Shown one piece after another: positions 1 through 12,129 of a DNA stretch of 64,000 nucleotides (position 1 is the first letter of the stretch; every line of letters starts with the position of its first letter). This stretch comes from Heterobilharzia americana (Eukaryota > Platyhelminthes > Trematoda > Strigeidida > Schistosomatidae): contig OX104130.1 in NCBI GenBank assembly GCA_944470555.2, forward strand, positions 66,841,160-66,905,159. The letters are read 5' to 3'. The notes below the pieces were generated by a model. It had not been told where the DNA came from. It saw nothing but the letters and a program-made list of their open reading frames with translations, and searched no databases. Position numbers and translations under genes: made by a program.

Positions 1-82
1 TCGGTAGGTGAGGGAGAGTTCGAACCCATGAACTACTAGTTCATAGTCATCTTTCTAAACTAATGGGCCACAGCTTCACTCT
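1..82 (-). repeat. tRNA-derived SINE-like unit, cut by window edge
   Basis: Read on the minus strand, the block starts with GTGGCCCATTAGTTTAGA, a pol III A-box-like stretch, and then has GGGTTCGAACTCT, close to the B-box/T-loop consensus GGTTCRANTCC. Spacing and order resemble a tRNA, but the arms do not form a clean cloverleaf. Related units occur elsewhere in the window in both orientations, so this is read as a SINE copy and not a functional tRNA gene. Confidence 0.45.
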
Positions 83-1230
83 CACGGACTTCATTGGGGG
101 TAAGGGTGTCTGTTATGTGGTACAGGATTACTGAATACTCAGAGTCCTTCGATGGGAGTTAGTCAATGTCACTATAGGACTTTCTGTGGCAGGTTCTATA
201 CTGATATGTCAGTCTGCAGCTTGAAGTCACCGCATAACGGTGAAAGTTGTCAAGTTGAAAAACTCTGATCCCAAGCCGATAGTCATATGGGCTACAGAAA
301 TAGTGACGAATAACATACCAATCTAATTCAGTCACTAGAAACTATTTCAATGCAGCTCATAAACTATCTAACTGATTCCGTTCAAATCTAAGTTGTATGG
401 TGCATTTCTTGTTGTCCATGAAATGTGCAGATCATGTACACAATAAACAAAAAAGCAAGATAAATATCTCAGTAAATGGATACTACAATGTTTAAATGAT
501 CCGCTAATAAAAGCAAGAATTATTTGATTCACAACATTTACAAACAGATTATAAAATGCATACGTAATTCATTGGTAGGTAACACTAAAAGCGTTTAATG
601 TAAATAGTAAACCGAACAATACTTAGCTGAAGGTAAAATGTATCACGAATAGACTTTATCGATTTCGTAAACCCTAACATCTGTGTACGTGATATACGTC
701 ACTATTTCACTTACTTTTCCAAAACAATCATCTAACTACCACATAATATGAAGTAATAGTAGGCCCTTGAACTTATTTATATCGCCTAGCTAAATTGGTG
801 ATAGCTTTTTATAAAACACCTACGTAAAAAAATTAATGAAGCTGCATTATTCAAATAGCTTGAAACCTAACATGGTAAATAATCCCATAACAAGTAAGTA
901 CCACAGTTTAATATGACGATGGTAATAATAGTCAGCCAGTGAAAACCAGAATAGGGCGTAGTGTTACTGCATAACGGTTCAAGTTACGACAACCTCATAT
1001 CAAAAAGTTGTCGAAAGTCATAAGAAGAGAAGAACAAAGGATAAGCGACTAATATAAAATTTGATTTGACAGTTAAGATGCAGATAATGTAAGGGTGTAT
1101 CTACCCCCCCCCCCTCCTCCCTTCCCGACACCAATTCTCGGTCATCCCACAAACCCCTACACTTGCGTACACAACACTGATGACATGTGTCATTTTAGTC
1201 ACCTTCAACTATTTTTCAGTGTGAACCTAA
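83..1230. other. AT-rich stretch, no gene recognised
   Basis: No exon, RNA gene or recognisable transposon was seen on either strand. An 11-base C run sits at 1104-1114. If the AGAP gene continues leftward, this is probably intronic. Confidence 0.4.
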
Positions 1231-1345
1231 TATTGAGTGGCAAGGTGGACGATCGCTAAGCATGTGTAACACATGCCTCAGTCGTCTGTGGCAATGAAGG
1301 TTTACAACCTCACCAATATAACCTGCCCCTTGAACTTAAAAATTT
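1231..1345 (-). mobile_element. Family B LINE fragment (RT C-terminal region)
   Basis: The minus strand carries the family B signature in which a codon run for VVNLHRLR-like residues precedes a 'cacgtgttacgcatgcct'-like motif: here GAGGTTGTAAACCTTCAT is followed about 25 bases later by CATGTGTTACACATGCTTAG. The same pair recurs at 8.23, 14.4, 17.27 and 20.5 kb. Only this short core survives and no open frame remains. Confidence 0.55.
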
Positions 1346-4084
1346 ACACCTGGTCGCACTAAACACGGGTGATAATGCAGACGAAAAATGCCAGTGGTAA
1401 AATCAATCTTGAAATGAATATGAAAGATTAGCATCATTACAAGGATGTAGTATTCAGGCAAAAGTATAGTCAAGAACTAAGGTTATTTTCTACTACAGGT
1501 AAACACAGATACACTACCTTAATGCCTTTAAAAAATTGAGTAGAAACAATAATTTGCGTTATTATTATAGAGGCTGAACAACACCCAGTGATAGTAATAG
1601 AAAAGATATACAACTAGAAATAAATATTTCAGACTTCCGACTGACAGTTTATCACTTTGAAGAACGTTTTCATGGGACTGTATGATTCAAAGCAATTTAT
1701 TGGAATAGTTGTTTCCTCACTGATCTTAAAAAGTGCCTAATAAAAGACGGGAAGGAGTGGATAATGTAGGTTTTCCGCTGACTCGGCAAGGAGGGATAAT
1801 TTACTTGTTTTCAACCAAAGATTTTGTGCTAATTTGTCACTATTTAGATAGATACATGACTCATACACAATACAATTGTAACGCATTCAAAACCTTCCAG
1901 TTTCGATTCCTAGGCTGCCTCACCTCTTCATTGCCAAGCTCTACCATTTGTCAGTTATCTTTCATTATTAAATGTAAGTACATTTTGTGTACTTGCTGAT
2001 TCATCCGTTCACTTGTTTCTTTTCCCCTTTCAATTCCAGATTCTCGTGGTCACCGCCAAACTCACACTGCTCTACGCGCCCCCTGCAACAACGCACTTAC
2101 CTACATACCTACAGACTAGACGAAAACGTATCAACAGCCTGTGGTTACATAGGGAGTGATATCTGAACAAGCTATGAAAAGTGCTAGCATATACAACAAC
2201 ATTTTCAGTGACTGTGCTCGTTATATGCTATTTTAGTTGACATTACAATTCTGTTGGTTATCTGTTTAATGCAAATGGGTTGATGCTAATGCGATTTTCT
2301 TAGTGTAAATATGCATATTTAATTAATGCTGTGACTGAGTTTACTAGAAATGTTCTGTGAAACCTCAGGCGAATTGATCAGTTGAACTTTTAGAACTGTC
2401 AGAAATATTTGTATTACAATTACAATAATTCTAGGTTCCTTCTGCATAATTCTGAATATGACGTGTTGATAGTTGTTTGTAATTCGATTTTGAAAACAGC
2501 ACAGATTTCATTTAATTTTTGTTGGTATAATGGGTTTAGTGAATTTCATAGTAGTATTGTAGTGGGCGCTGCTGATCACAATGGACATAAGTAGTATATG
2601 TTGAGAGGTCTGCAGAAATCATAGGCAATTACTGGCAATGGCGAAAGATTCTGCCAAGAGAAACGCGAGAGACAATGTGGGCGTATTAAGAACAAATCAA
2701 GATAGAAGCAGAAGAGGAAATAAAGCATATTTTGCAAACGACCGTCTTAGTGGAAAGTGTACAATATTTGATGACTACTGCACAAGATGTCAGTAATAAG
2801 CATGTTTTCCTTCGTCTCCATCTTGCCGTTTCCTACACTAGGATGCAACCATTCAACATATTTTGCTTGTGTCCTGTATTAGTTCCCTCATATGATTACT
2901 TCCACAGATCCAGTCATATTCATGAAATTATCACGATTATTTAGTACATAAACTTGGTACAGCATAGGCACTAAGGGATAGGCCACACAAAATAATAGAG
3001 AGCAACACTGCGAAAATAGAGAAAACGGAAGCAAGAATAAGTATAAAAAGAAAAGTGGGTTATTAAGAAAGTAGTCTCAAAGAAATATTCAGAGGCGCTC
3101 ACCGCTTTCATTTTACTTTTCAGCATTAGAAAAAACAAGAAAATGGCTGTATGATCGCTACTCGTTTAGAACGGTATGTGCTATCGTTTTAAGCCATTCA
3201 GTTGTACAATCTCTCAAATTCTACCCAGAAAGCTGGGAGGTACCTACAGATGCCAACCCTATACAACTATCCGTTATCACAACTCTCCGTGGCAAGCAAA
3301 CAGTGCGCTAGCGGTATGAGAGCCGCTGAAAGACAGGTGTAACACATGCCTAGGCCACTGAAGTTGGTGTTTCAAGGTAGGCTCACTCAAGAAATGACGA
3401 TCTCCATCACACCAAAATATATACCACCTCAATTCAAAGATCAACTGCATAGTGTTTTCCTCGAAAACAACGGTAATCGAAGATAAAGAGTCATTGGAAA
3501 TATTCAGCTTGAAGAGATACGGTTTAATAGGTACTTACTGAAATTTCCCGCACCAAAGTTAACATCCATGATGAGGTTGAAGGAAACCTACATTGGTGTT
3601 TGCGGCTCTGATCTTCAATATACGTTTGGAAATCTAAAAAACCACATCACCACTTACAACCAAGAAAATACAGTTACACAAACTTCTTGACACCGTCAAA
3701 CGCTTCACCAACAAAGATGAGTGGAGACTAACTTATTTATTATCCAAGAAATGTAACAATAAACTTAAAAATGAGATACTTATTCATAGCAAAGAGGTAG
3801 GGGATTGATCGAACATATACACACTTTAAAAAAACACAACTGCTCCGCTTCCCACTTCAGTAGTGATCCACAATACCATATGCAATAAAAAAGGATTTTA
3901 AGTAAATAAAAAATACAACAGTGAAGTTAGCGTATTGAATACTTACTTAGAACCAATATTTTTATATGTGTAAATCATACCAGCGAATGGAGAACCAATT
4001 TGAAAAGATATTGCAAAATTTCAAAAGTCAGACATTGGATGGGAAAACAGAAAAACAAAAATGATGAAAACAATATAAAGTATG

Positions 4085-4087
<3 letters not shown>
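1346..4087. other. Unassigned AT-rich sequence
   Basis: Short open frames at 1733-1999, 2409-2594 and 2732-2944 have no recognisable motifs and look like chance. No splice-bounded exon resembling the missing ArfGAP or ankyrin region of AGAP was found on the minus strand. Nothing else is called here. Confidence 0.4.

Positions 4088-4149
<62 letters not shown>
4088..4149. repeat. (TA)31 microsatellite
   Basis: An uninterrupted TA dinucleotide run of 62 bases. It creates an artificial Tyr-Ile repeat in one forward reading frame (4000-4203), which should not be taken as a gene. Confidence 0.97.
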
Positions 4150-4150
<1 letters not shown>

Positions 4151-4718
4151 GAAGAGAATACTATAAGGAACGTGTAACACATGAATTAACACTGAAAACG
4201 TAGATTAGATGTGTGGTGTATAGTTTAGAAGTAGGATGGAAAAAAATCACAACTTACGAACATGTTGAGTAAACTATTTCCTGTACTATAAGAGAAATCT
4301 CACTTTCCACACAATCAATTAATATATGCATACTTTAGTAGTGTAGGACTTCTAAACGCCTAATACATATTTCGCATGAATGCCATCAAGAAAATGAAAT
4401 AGCTATCGGAAGTCATTAAAAGAAGAGCAAACAACTTCAAATGACCTTGCACATATACACAATTACAGGGACTTGTGAGTTAACAAGTGTACCCAATAAT
4501 GTTGATTCAGTGGCTCCATATTATCGTATTACCTTAAAAGCGTCAAGACACTGAAAGTGAAAAATTCACGCAGTTTTTTCATTTAACAACTACATAACAA
4601 GACTGTTAATAGTGAACAGATTACTTTTGCCATATGAATCCTCTTTTTCGATTGGATGGGCTTACACATTATTTGATGTCACTGCTTGTAATAGTCAGAA
4701 AAACACTACTCATTAAGA

Positions 4719-4775
4719 GGCAGGTACATCCGGCTGATGGGACGAAACGCGCGTTCTGGATTCTACTGCTAGCTA
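4719..4775 (+). ncRNA. Degenerate Sm-alpha-type hammerhead ribozyme
   Basis: Schistosome Sm-alpha SINE-like repeats encode type I hammerhead ribozymes. The parts appear here in the right order: GCAGGTA and CCGG (stem I, 5' side), CTGATG (core, 4734-4739), GGAC, GAAAC (core, 4744-4748), a self-complementary ACGCGCGT that can form a very short stem III, then CTGG and TACTGC (stem I, 3' side). CCGG pairs with CTGG through one G:U, and TACTGC pairs with GCAGGTA with one bulge. Compared with the family as I recall it, about 11 nt forming the 5' side and loop of stem II are missing, and the cleavage triplet reads GTT in place of GTC. The flanking TGGATT..TACTGCTA motif is also typical. The loss of stem II suggests an inactive or very weak relic. 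Confidence 0.72.
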
Positions 4776-5239
4776 GTATCCATCATCACTGTCTGCCAAC
4801 TCACTGTGACTATTAAAACAGCAGTTTTATCCGTCAAATTCGTTATCCACTATGTTCTGTTTGGTGACTCAGTTCATCCATGGAACTGGTGGAAGTGAAA
4901 ACTTTCTTTAGATTTTGAGGCAATCAAAAAAGTATATCCTGGAAGAGAAATTCTTCTTCTTCCGTCTTCCTCTCAAAGACAAGTAAGTAATTTGCATACA
5001 TCAAATTCATAAGGCAACCAAAAGTGATACTCAAAAAATGTTTTCATCAGTCATAATGCCTTCCGACTGAAAATTCAGCTCATACAGATATGTATGTGTA
5101 TACAGTGGACAGGTAAATCAGACAAAATCTGTAACATATTGACTATAATTCTCAAAATGAGTAAAGCAAGTCATAAAAGAAAATTGTTTGTACCAAGCAT
5201 AGTAAGGGTTGGATACCGTTATATATCTTTGTGGTATAG

Positions 5240-6598
5240 TCAAAACTAACTAGGAATTTTGATCGATATATCATCCGCTCCCAAAGAAGGGCGATTTAGG
5301 TGTTTGCAAGAACTGGTGCAGAATCATGCTCCACTCCTGTCCACCCAAAGCAAAATATTATACCGCATCATCCTGGAGAGACTAAAGGATGCGCTGGAAG
5401 TACAAATCATGTGCGGATCAAATTACAACGCCACACTACGCATCATCATAGAAGAGAGTAAAGAATGGCAGTCAACTCTCTCTCTCTCTCTACCTCAACT
5501 TCATCCATTTTAAAAAAGCCTTCGACATCATCGACACCACGGAGTGCTACAAATCTTAATCAGCCTCATTCAATAGCTATATAAAGATGCCACATGCCAA
5601 GTGACTCACAATGGGAAGCTCAGAGATGCTTTTGAAGTGAAGACAGGAGTAAAACAAGGCTGTCTACTATCACCGATGATCTTCCTGATTGTAGTGGACT
5701 GGATCATGCAGCAAACAGTGAGGAGCGAGAAGAGGGGGATACGCCGGCTGGACCGGGAAAAGATCCTAGAAGATTTGGATTTCACCGATGACTTATGTCT
5801 AATGTCACACAAACTGGAATATCTACAGGCAAAATCGAACAAGTTGACAGAAGAGGCAGGGCAGGGAAGACGGGAATTCAAGTGAACGTATAAGAAGACA
5901 GAGGTTATGAAGATACCCAACCACCACCATCAACAACAACAACAAGCTCCAGCCACCATCAGCAGGAGATACTTTAGGGAAGTAACCTCTTTCACCTATC
6001 TAGGCAGCACTGTTTCAACTACAAGCGGCACAGACAAGGATGTCAAAGTCAGAATCGGAAAGATAGCAAGACAGGCATTCATAAGCCTGAAACCAGTGTG
6101 GAGATATTCTGCACTCAGCATGTGGAACAAGATTAGGATTTTCAACACCAACGTCAAGTCAGTGCTTCTATGTGATGGTTGAGAGACCTGGTGCGTTGCG
6201 AAAGGGATTTCCAACAAACTGCAAACACTCATCAACAACTGCCTACGCTCACTGGACACTGAAGATCAGATGGCCAGAATAATGAGAATAAGCAACAATG
6301 AACTCTGGGAATGAACCAACCGAGTAGCTATTGCTCAACAAATATGCAGAAGGAAGTAGAGATGGATCGGACATGCACTGAGAAGACCATTCGGCAACGC
6401 CAGGCCCTCGAGTGGAACCCAGATGGGAAACGGCGAGTTGGGCGTCCAGGGATAACATGGAGATCGTGTGAGGAAGAAATGAGAGCTTGTGGGCAGTTGT
6501 GGAGCCAGGTTCATAGGACTGCAGAGAAGAGAGTGAAATGGAGACGTGCTACTGAAGCCTTATGTTCCACTAGGAACCCAAGGGACAAATAATAAATA
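5240..6598 (+). mobile_element. 5'-truncated SR2-like RTE retrotransposon
   Basis: A broken reverse transcriptase reads left to right across several frames. Visible pieces are PKEG, a KKAFD motif A piece near 5510, TGVKQGCLLSPMIF (RT motif B, about 5650), FTDDLCLMSH (the catalytic FADD box with Ala changed to Thr, about 5780), SFTYLGSTVS (about 5990), VRIFNTNVKSVLL-like residues (about 6140), and the C-terminal WNPDGKRRVGRP / WRRATEALCSTRNPRDK signature. It ends in a TAA-rich tail (AAATAATAAATAATAAT), as RTE elements do. A TGA replaces a residue after LLCDG, and a CT run at about 5479-5491 disrupts the RT. It lies in the region left of AGAP candidate exon 12. Sequence 5' of the RT palm is missing. 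Confidence 0.8.
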
Positions 6599-6599
6599 A

Positions 6600-7595
6600 T
6601 AATATCATCCGCTCAGTGTTAAATAGTTATTCCAGATTTTAAGATCTGTCTCTCATCTGTGGTTGGTTCACTTTAAGTAATTATCGCATTTACAACCTAT
6701 AAACTGATTCTTCTGTAAAAAAAATGTTAATTCCTTACAAACTAGGCTACAATAAACGTATGTGAAGGCATCATAATCCTCATGGAATTCATTCAATTGC
6801 ATAAAAGTGAGTGATGCAATGACATCAAACGAAACAGAAAATGTGAATTAAAAGCCACACCTTCATTACTAATATAACCGTTCCTGGTCTAAATTAAAGG
6901 AAAAATCTCTGGCTTGAAATGTCCCACATAAAGAACTGGAAGTTTGTGTACCTACACAGAGAGAATAAACCTCACAGTGAGTATTTTGTGGCGCTAGTTA
7001 CAGACAATTTTATTTGTGTTAAGGTCGGAAAATCTATCAACAACAAGAAGAATAGTATCTTTTAAGAACCAACGAGAGTTATGTTCAGCAGAAAACTCAT
7101 TAAAAAAGAGCAATTACCTGAAATGAAATGAACACGAGATAGAACATAAAGGAACAATTCATTCGGTAATTTTGTGGAGGACAGATTGATTCACCGATCA
7201 ATACCAGTGAAAATCAAGGAGCATCGGACAGATGTTTCGGCTTAGTTTGAAATTCTTCAACAGTGTACAGCGATTATCTCAATCAGGATATCACCTGTCA
7301 CTAGGTTTTACGGCGAACATGTTACTGTCACTGGTTTGGAACCCAATGGTTTAATATTTCTAATGTCTGCTGATTCGTAGCATAATGCGATCATCAACCA
7401 ATGTTATCAGTGAGTTATTGTCTTTACACCCAGCCTGGTTGACCCCATAAGTCATGACATATAAGAACCCTGGGGAATGCATCTTGAAGCGCACGGCTTC
7501 GACTACACACAACTGAGTAGTTCCAAGCTAAATGAAGTAGCAAACTAGTAGATTTTGGATTTTAATGATTCCCTGAAAGGTGTCGTTTCGCGATG
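6600..7595. other. No gene recognised
   Basis: AT-rich sequence between two LINE fragments. No open frame with recognisable motifs and no convincing AGAP exon was seen. Confidence 0.4.
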
Positions 7596-7599
7596 AATC

Positions 7600-8725
7600 C
7601 TTTAAGGATTGATTTAATCATAGGAAAAACCTTGGTAAAACTAGAATACATAGATGATATGCTGGGTGATGATTGAAGGTGAAATGAAAATTTGGCCTGC
7701 GGTCGGATATAGTCCCACACGGTGAAGACACTGATAAAATGCAGTTTCTTAGACCCCTTGAAAGGACATTTGAGAATGTTTGGGGTGCGTTTCTCACCAA
7801 CCAAATGCGAACCGTTGCTCCAAGGCTGGTCTATAGTCGTGCCTTGTGTAAAAATAGGGGTAAAGTGGTTGAGTGAGTTGAACACTTCACTTACATAGGA
7901 AGTCAGACCAGACCTGGTGGGTCAGTGGGTGACGAAATCTGTACATGGATACAAAAGGGTCGATTGGACTTCACCAAATTATGCCATCTGTGACACCACC
8001 ACGATATCCGGCTGTCGATTAGGAGTCGAATGTACTTTGCTGAATTTTGCTTTGCTCTATTGTATGGGAGCAAAATATGACCACTGAAGGTAGAGGTCAT
8101 TAGAAAGTTTCAAGTGTTCGACCACTGTTGCCTTCATAGTGTAGGCCGGGTGTCATGGTCTCAGCACTTCAGTGATGCAGAAGCCAAGTGTAGAATTTCA
8201 GGGAGAGGAAAGTCAGTTGATGCAGTTGTGAATCTTTATCGACTCAGATAGCTTGGGACATGTGACATGCAAGCCAACTCACCTTATGCCCCGTCGCACA
8301 ATGTTAGCTGAAGTAGTTTCAGATTGGAAAAAGGCTCCTAGCCGCCAGACTAAAACATGGAATCATTGCATGAAGTCCTTGACTGTTCGTTTGAGCCATG
8401 CAGGGCGATGCAAACTAACCAGTTGGGGTCCGGGGGACAAAAGAGACCGTTGGTTGGAGACTCTAGGTGATATGGTTTAGAACCAATGTCAGCAGTGCAG
8501 ATGTATACAACACACATTATCCTCATCTTAAATGCTACACATAATCTTATCACTTCCTTATTCCTCCTCCGTCTCTTTTACTACTTTCTGCTGTTTTTGA
8601 TTCATTTTTGTTTCTGTTTTCATTTTTTATCTCACTATATTATTACTTTATGAGTTGATATGAGGTGTGGTAACTTGGACTGTCACACGGTAATGCCTGT
8701 TTCAATGATGCTAATGATGAATTAC
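7600..8725 (+). mobile_element. Family B LINE 3' half, decayed
   Basis: In shifting forward frames one can read LEYIDDMLGDD (the RT YADD box with a substitution, about 7645), a VxFSPxKCxxLLQ-like piece, FTYIGS (about 7890), VGDEI, then the C-terminal SVDAVVNLYRLR, the cysteine-free WKKxxxxQTKTWN block (about 8330-8360) and WLETLGDMV (about 8455). A conserved 3' tail with GATATGAGGTGTGGTAACTT follows near 8655. Comparison with the other copies in the window shows these pieces are colinear. Stops and indels make it non-coding. I recognise this as a widespread schistosome endonuclease/RT LINE but do not assign a published name. Confidence 0.75.
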
Positions 8726-9084
8726 TTGAAAATTAAAGTGACAATTCAATGAAAAAAGGCTACAAAAAGAAAGCAACTGCTTAACTGTAGAGTAAATGTG
8801 CGGTTTCTGTCATATTTGAATGAGACTCATATTTCAACACAAGTTTATGAGAATGTAAGGTTATATACGACAACCAACTGTTTTTAATATGAAAAATGAT
8901 CAAAGTTTAACCGAATAGAATTGAAAATATTAGGAACCAAGTGAAAAAGTTGACATTAGATATGGGTTCGACTATTTATTTAAGTCTGAGGTGTATTTGA
9001 AATAAATGAAGCTTAACATTTTGAACGGAGGTCTAACTGGTCCGAGCTACTTCACAGAAATAATCAAAGTTAAAATATCAACGA

Positions 9085-9375
9085 TATATTGTCTGCACTA
9101 CCTAGACAGAATCGTTTCAACTACAGACGGCATAGATGAGAATGTCAAAACCAGGAACGGAAAAGCAAGATAGGCCTTCATTAATCTAAAATCAGTGTAA
9201 AGATCGACTGCACTCAGCATAAAAAACAAGATTCAGATTTTCAACACCAACGTCACGTTAGGGAAGTTGTGGAACCAGGTTCAAAAGACTGCAGAGAAGA
9301 GAGTGAAATAGAGACGTGCTACTGAAGCCGTATGTTCCACTAGGAACCCAAAGGACAAATAATAAATAGATAAAA
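9085..9375 (+). mobile_element. Internally deleted SR2-like RTE fragment
   Basis: This block aligns by eye to two separated parts of the copy at 5240-6598. The first covers CTAGACAG..GTTTCAACTAC through TTTTCAACACCAACGTCA (matching about 5999-6157); the second covers GTTGTGGAACCAGGTTCA.. to the AAATAATAAATA tail (matching about 6495-6598). Roughly 340 bases between them are missing at a single junction near 9258. There is no coding capacity. Confidence 0.75.
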
Positions 9376-9610
9376 TGTAAACGTGTGTACTACGTTGTGG
9401 CCGGTAATTTAAAAAATCACACTACTAAATGTATTGCTCTTCACTGTAGTGAAGACTAACTTTTGACAACAGAGATGAAAGGCTTCAGAGAAAAGAAAAT
9501 CAATTGGCAGTAAAAAAAAAAGCTAGAAAATGCACGTAAAAAAGTTTCCAGTAAGTAAAATAAACCTAATTAAATAAATTATTGAGTATGATAAAGTAAG
9601 ATGTTTCAAC

Positions 9611-9685
9611 CTGATACTGTATTATCATTTGTTGGCACTGTATTTTCAGAGGAATTTTTCACTTCTACTCCAGTTGACCGTCGAT
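9611..9685 (-). CDS. Candidate AGAP exon 12 (PH-domain insert linker)
   Basis: On the minus strand an acceptor TTTCGAACAG is followed by an open 75-nt segment that takes the single base left by exon 11 and reads DRRSTGVEVKNSSEN.., a polar low-complexity linker like the insert in animal AGAP PH domains. The proposed donor is GTTGAA, which is weak; GTATCA 8 bases earlier is an alternative. Phase fits exon 11, but the sequence itself is not conserved enough to prove it. Confidence 0.45.
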
Positions 9686-10149
9686 CTGTTCGAAATTAAA
9701 TAAAAAATTACCAGAGATTTGACACAATAATAAAACAACACAATTAGTAGTATGACATGAATACATAACTGAAAGAACAAATTTTTCAGAGAATAATTAA
9801 ACATTGAAGAAGACAGCTAGGTATAAATCTTTAAACACTTAGTTGATCAATATAAGCAGATATCTAACACAGACTTATACTATTCTAGTCATGTAATACA
9901 ATGTCATGTACAAACTGAATACAATTCCTCTATTATTATTAAATCAGCCTTGTAATTTACAGTAAACCTATCAAACAAAATGATGATAAGGAAGTATAGA
10001 TAATGAATGCTTGATCGATCAGTATAGAAATAAATAATCATAGTTTTACTTACAACGCGAATATATGCATGCTATCAAATAAACACACAACTAACGTACA
10101 AAGATTAAAACACAATTCAAATGAATCAAATTGGAAGTTTGTGAGAATT

Positions 10150-11104
10150 TCAAGTTGATATTTCACCACGGACTGATATCAGTTGGAGAACCATAGAAAA
10201 CATGGAAGGAATGACAGAAGCAAGAAAATGTGAATCGTTGGATTCCGACCCAATAGCTCAATGGGAACGTGCTGGTCATAGAACTTGTCGGGGTCATGGG
10301 TGCGCACTGGTAAGGAGCCTGAAACTACTAAGGCGCAACAGCTATTCAATATACTCCCAGGTTTTCAGTGGTTTTCCAACTGGTCAGTCCATGATGAATA
10401 TCGGACGGATCAATCGAAAAAACGGTATCTGGAGCCATTAGGTACCGGTTAGCAGGTTGTACTTGGTATCCGGATGAATTTTGTGCTACTTTGGAGACTG
10501 GAGAACACGAAAAAAAAATTCTAAAATCAACTCGACCATTATGAAGTTGTCGAAGTTGCAAGTAACCTTCTGTTGGAACGAATGTTGTATGGGATAGAAG
10601 TCAATTCAAAAACACTAAACGGTGATTCTGTTCAAAGCTACATTTCTGCGTAGTTGTTACCCGCCTGAGTGACACGACAATAAGAAATACTCTGTTTCAC
10701 AGATGTATTCTACGATGAATTGCAGAATAAGTTGCTTTACAGATGAGACTATCTGAAATAACCATCATTAAGCGGACTGGTGTTATTGATACCAAGTGAT
10801 AACCAAGGGTAAAATGAGAACTCGAGCCAAGGCAGGATTCGAATCAGAAGCCAACCTGGAGATCTACTAAGCTATTTTTTTTTAAAAATGCTTTTATCTC
10901 TGAAAAATCATTCAAGTATGATGTAAAGTTTTTACCAGACACAAATGACGACAGAACAATTGTCATCATCCCAACCATTCAAGGTGGTTGCCAAAAAGTG
11001 TTTCGACTTAACAACGATCTCAACAACTATACAAAGCATAGAGAAAAATTTTACTAGGTATGACACAGACAGCACATATTAAAAATAAATATACTGAATC
11101 ATAC
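10150..11104. other. Intron sequence, no clear feature
   Basis: Within AGAP intron 11. The stretch around 10202-10441 has an open frame without recognisable motifs and vaguely repeat-like text. No tRNA, exon or transposon domain could be supported. Confidence 0.4.
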
Positions 11105-11246
11105 CTGTTCCACCTTCATTCAACTGACTTCTTAGTAATCCATTACTTGTTATTCGACTGCCAACCTGTCGAAACGCTACACCAGGAATCTTGACAGTTG
11201 TTCTGCTTAAATCAATTTCTTTACCATGTGTATTATCCATATAGTC
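11105..11246 (-). CDS. AGAP exon 11 (PH domain, middle)
   Basis: The acceptor CTTGTTCAG and the donor G|GTATGATT bound 142 nt read on the minus strand. The translation begins DYMDNTHGKEIDLSRTTVKI and contains NGLLRSQLNEGGT. Animal AGAP PH domains have DYMQN-HGKEIDLLRTTVKV at the same place, directly after a YHPSLH motif that is encoded by exon 10. It enters in phase 0 and leaves one base over. The segment covers the beta strands before the long PH insert. The match is strong enough that the assignment to AGAP is secure. Confidence 0.95.
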
Positions 11247-11359
11247 CTGAACAAGGGGAAATATACAAGGAAAATTTACATGGATTAAGTGAATGAAACA
11301 AGTGTAAAATACCTTACCGTTTTAACAGCCAGTATATAGTTAGCTAAGTAAATGAAAAT

Positions 11360-11500
11360 GGAGTTTTGGTCAATTGGTTTAGCTAGATGACTTCCAACCA
11401 ATGGGCCACGGGTTCAAACACCGCTCTATTATTTACCGAGGTTTGAGCACCTAGGTAATAAATACCATTAGCTCTCTCACGATAAGTGTATCTCACTGCC
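11360..11500 (+). repeat. tRNA-derived SINE-like unit
   Basis: Contains TTGGTCAATTGGTT (A-box-like) and, about 45 bases on, GGGTTCAAACACC (B-box-like), followed by the family tail GAGGTTTGAGCACCTAGGTA and CTCTCTCACGATA. The same tail recurs at about 11860, 12220 (minus), 21340 (minus), 26740 (minus) and 28040 (minus). Located in AGAP intron 10. Confidence 0.55.
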
Positions 11501-11799
11501 TACTGCAAGAGTGAGTACAACGCTGCTGAATGGATTTCGATTTCATTCGATATAACCGGAAGAGAACTCATTTTCTCACTAGCTCCAAAGGGATACTTCA
11601 AACTTTTATAAAAATTGAAATCACCAGCAATTAGTAAGCAGTAATAGAGTTTGATCTCAAGACCGTATCGAAAATCAATCAGAAATGAAAAGCTGGGATT
11701 ACAGTTTAAGGAATAAGTTTTGAACATAAAACTCGAAGAATGATACTGACACTATCAAAAGAAGTAGTGGTACTACGTTGATGTAAGTCGCGTTTCTTT

Positions 11800-11955
11800 A
11801 GTCTAAGCATTCAGCTTTCAACCAATAGACGAGTTCGAACCAATCTCCACCTACAGAAATTCGGGTAGCCAGGTAGTATTATTGGTCTTTATATAAAAGA
11901 TAAGGCTTGCACGAATGTGCAAGTGGTTGGTGAGTTACACTTTGAAATTTTTATC
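11800..11955 (+). repeat. tRNA-derived SINE-like unit
   Basis: The order is CATTCAGCTTTCAACCAATAG (anticodon-arm-like), GAGTTCGAACCAATC (B-box-like), then GGGTAGCCAGGTAGTATTAT and a GGTGAGTTACAC end. This is the same layout as the 11.36 kb unit, but the A-box half is poorer. Confidence 0.5.
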
Positions 11956-12129
11956 AGAACAATATTCTATTGTTTAAGCTTAAAATCCCATCATTTGAAA
12001 AACTGAGTGATATAACATTGACAATATAATGTATATAGGGACAAAATGTTTGTCAAACAATCTGAAATTCAAAAACAATGTTGATCCTTAATTATCTTCC
12101 AACATTCAGTCTTACAATTAAACTGCGTA

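Noticed and set aside
4000..4203. 67-codon ORF with a Tyr-Ile repeat
   Set aside because: The repeat is just the (TA)31 microsatellite read in frame.
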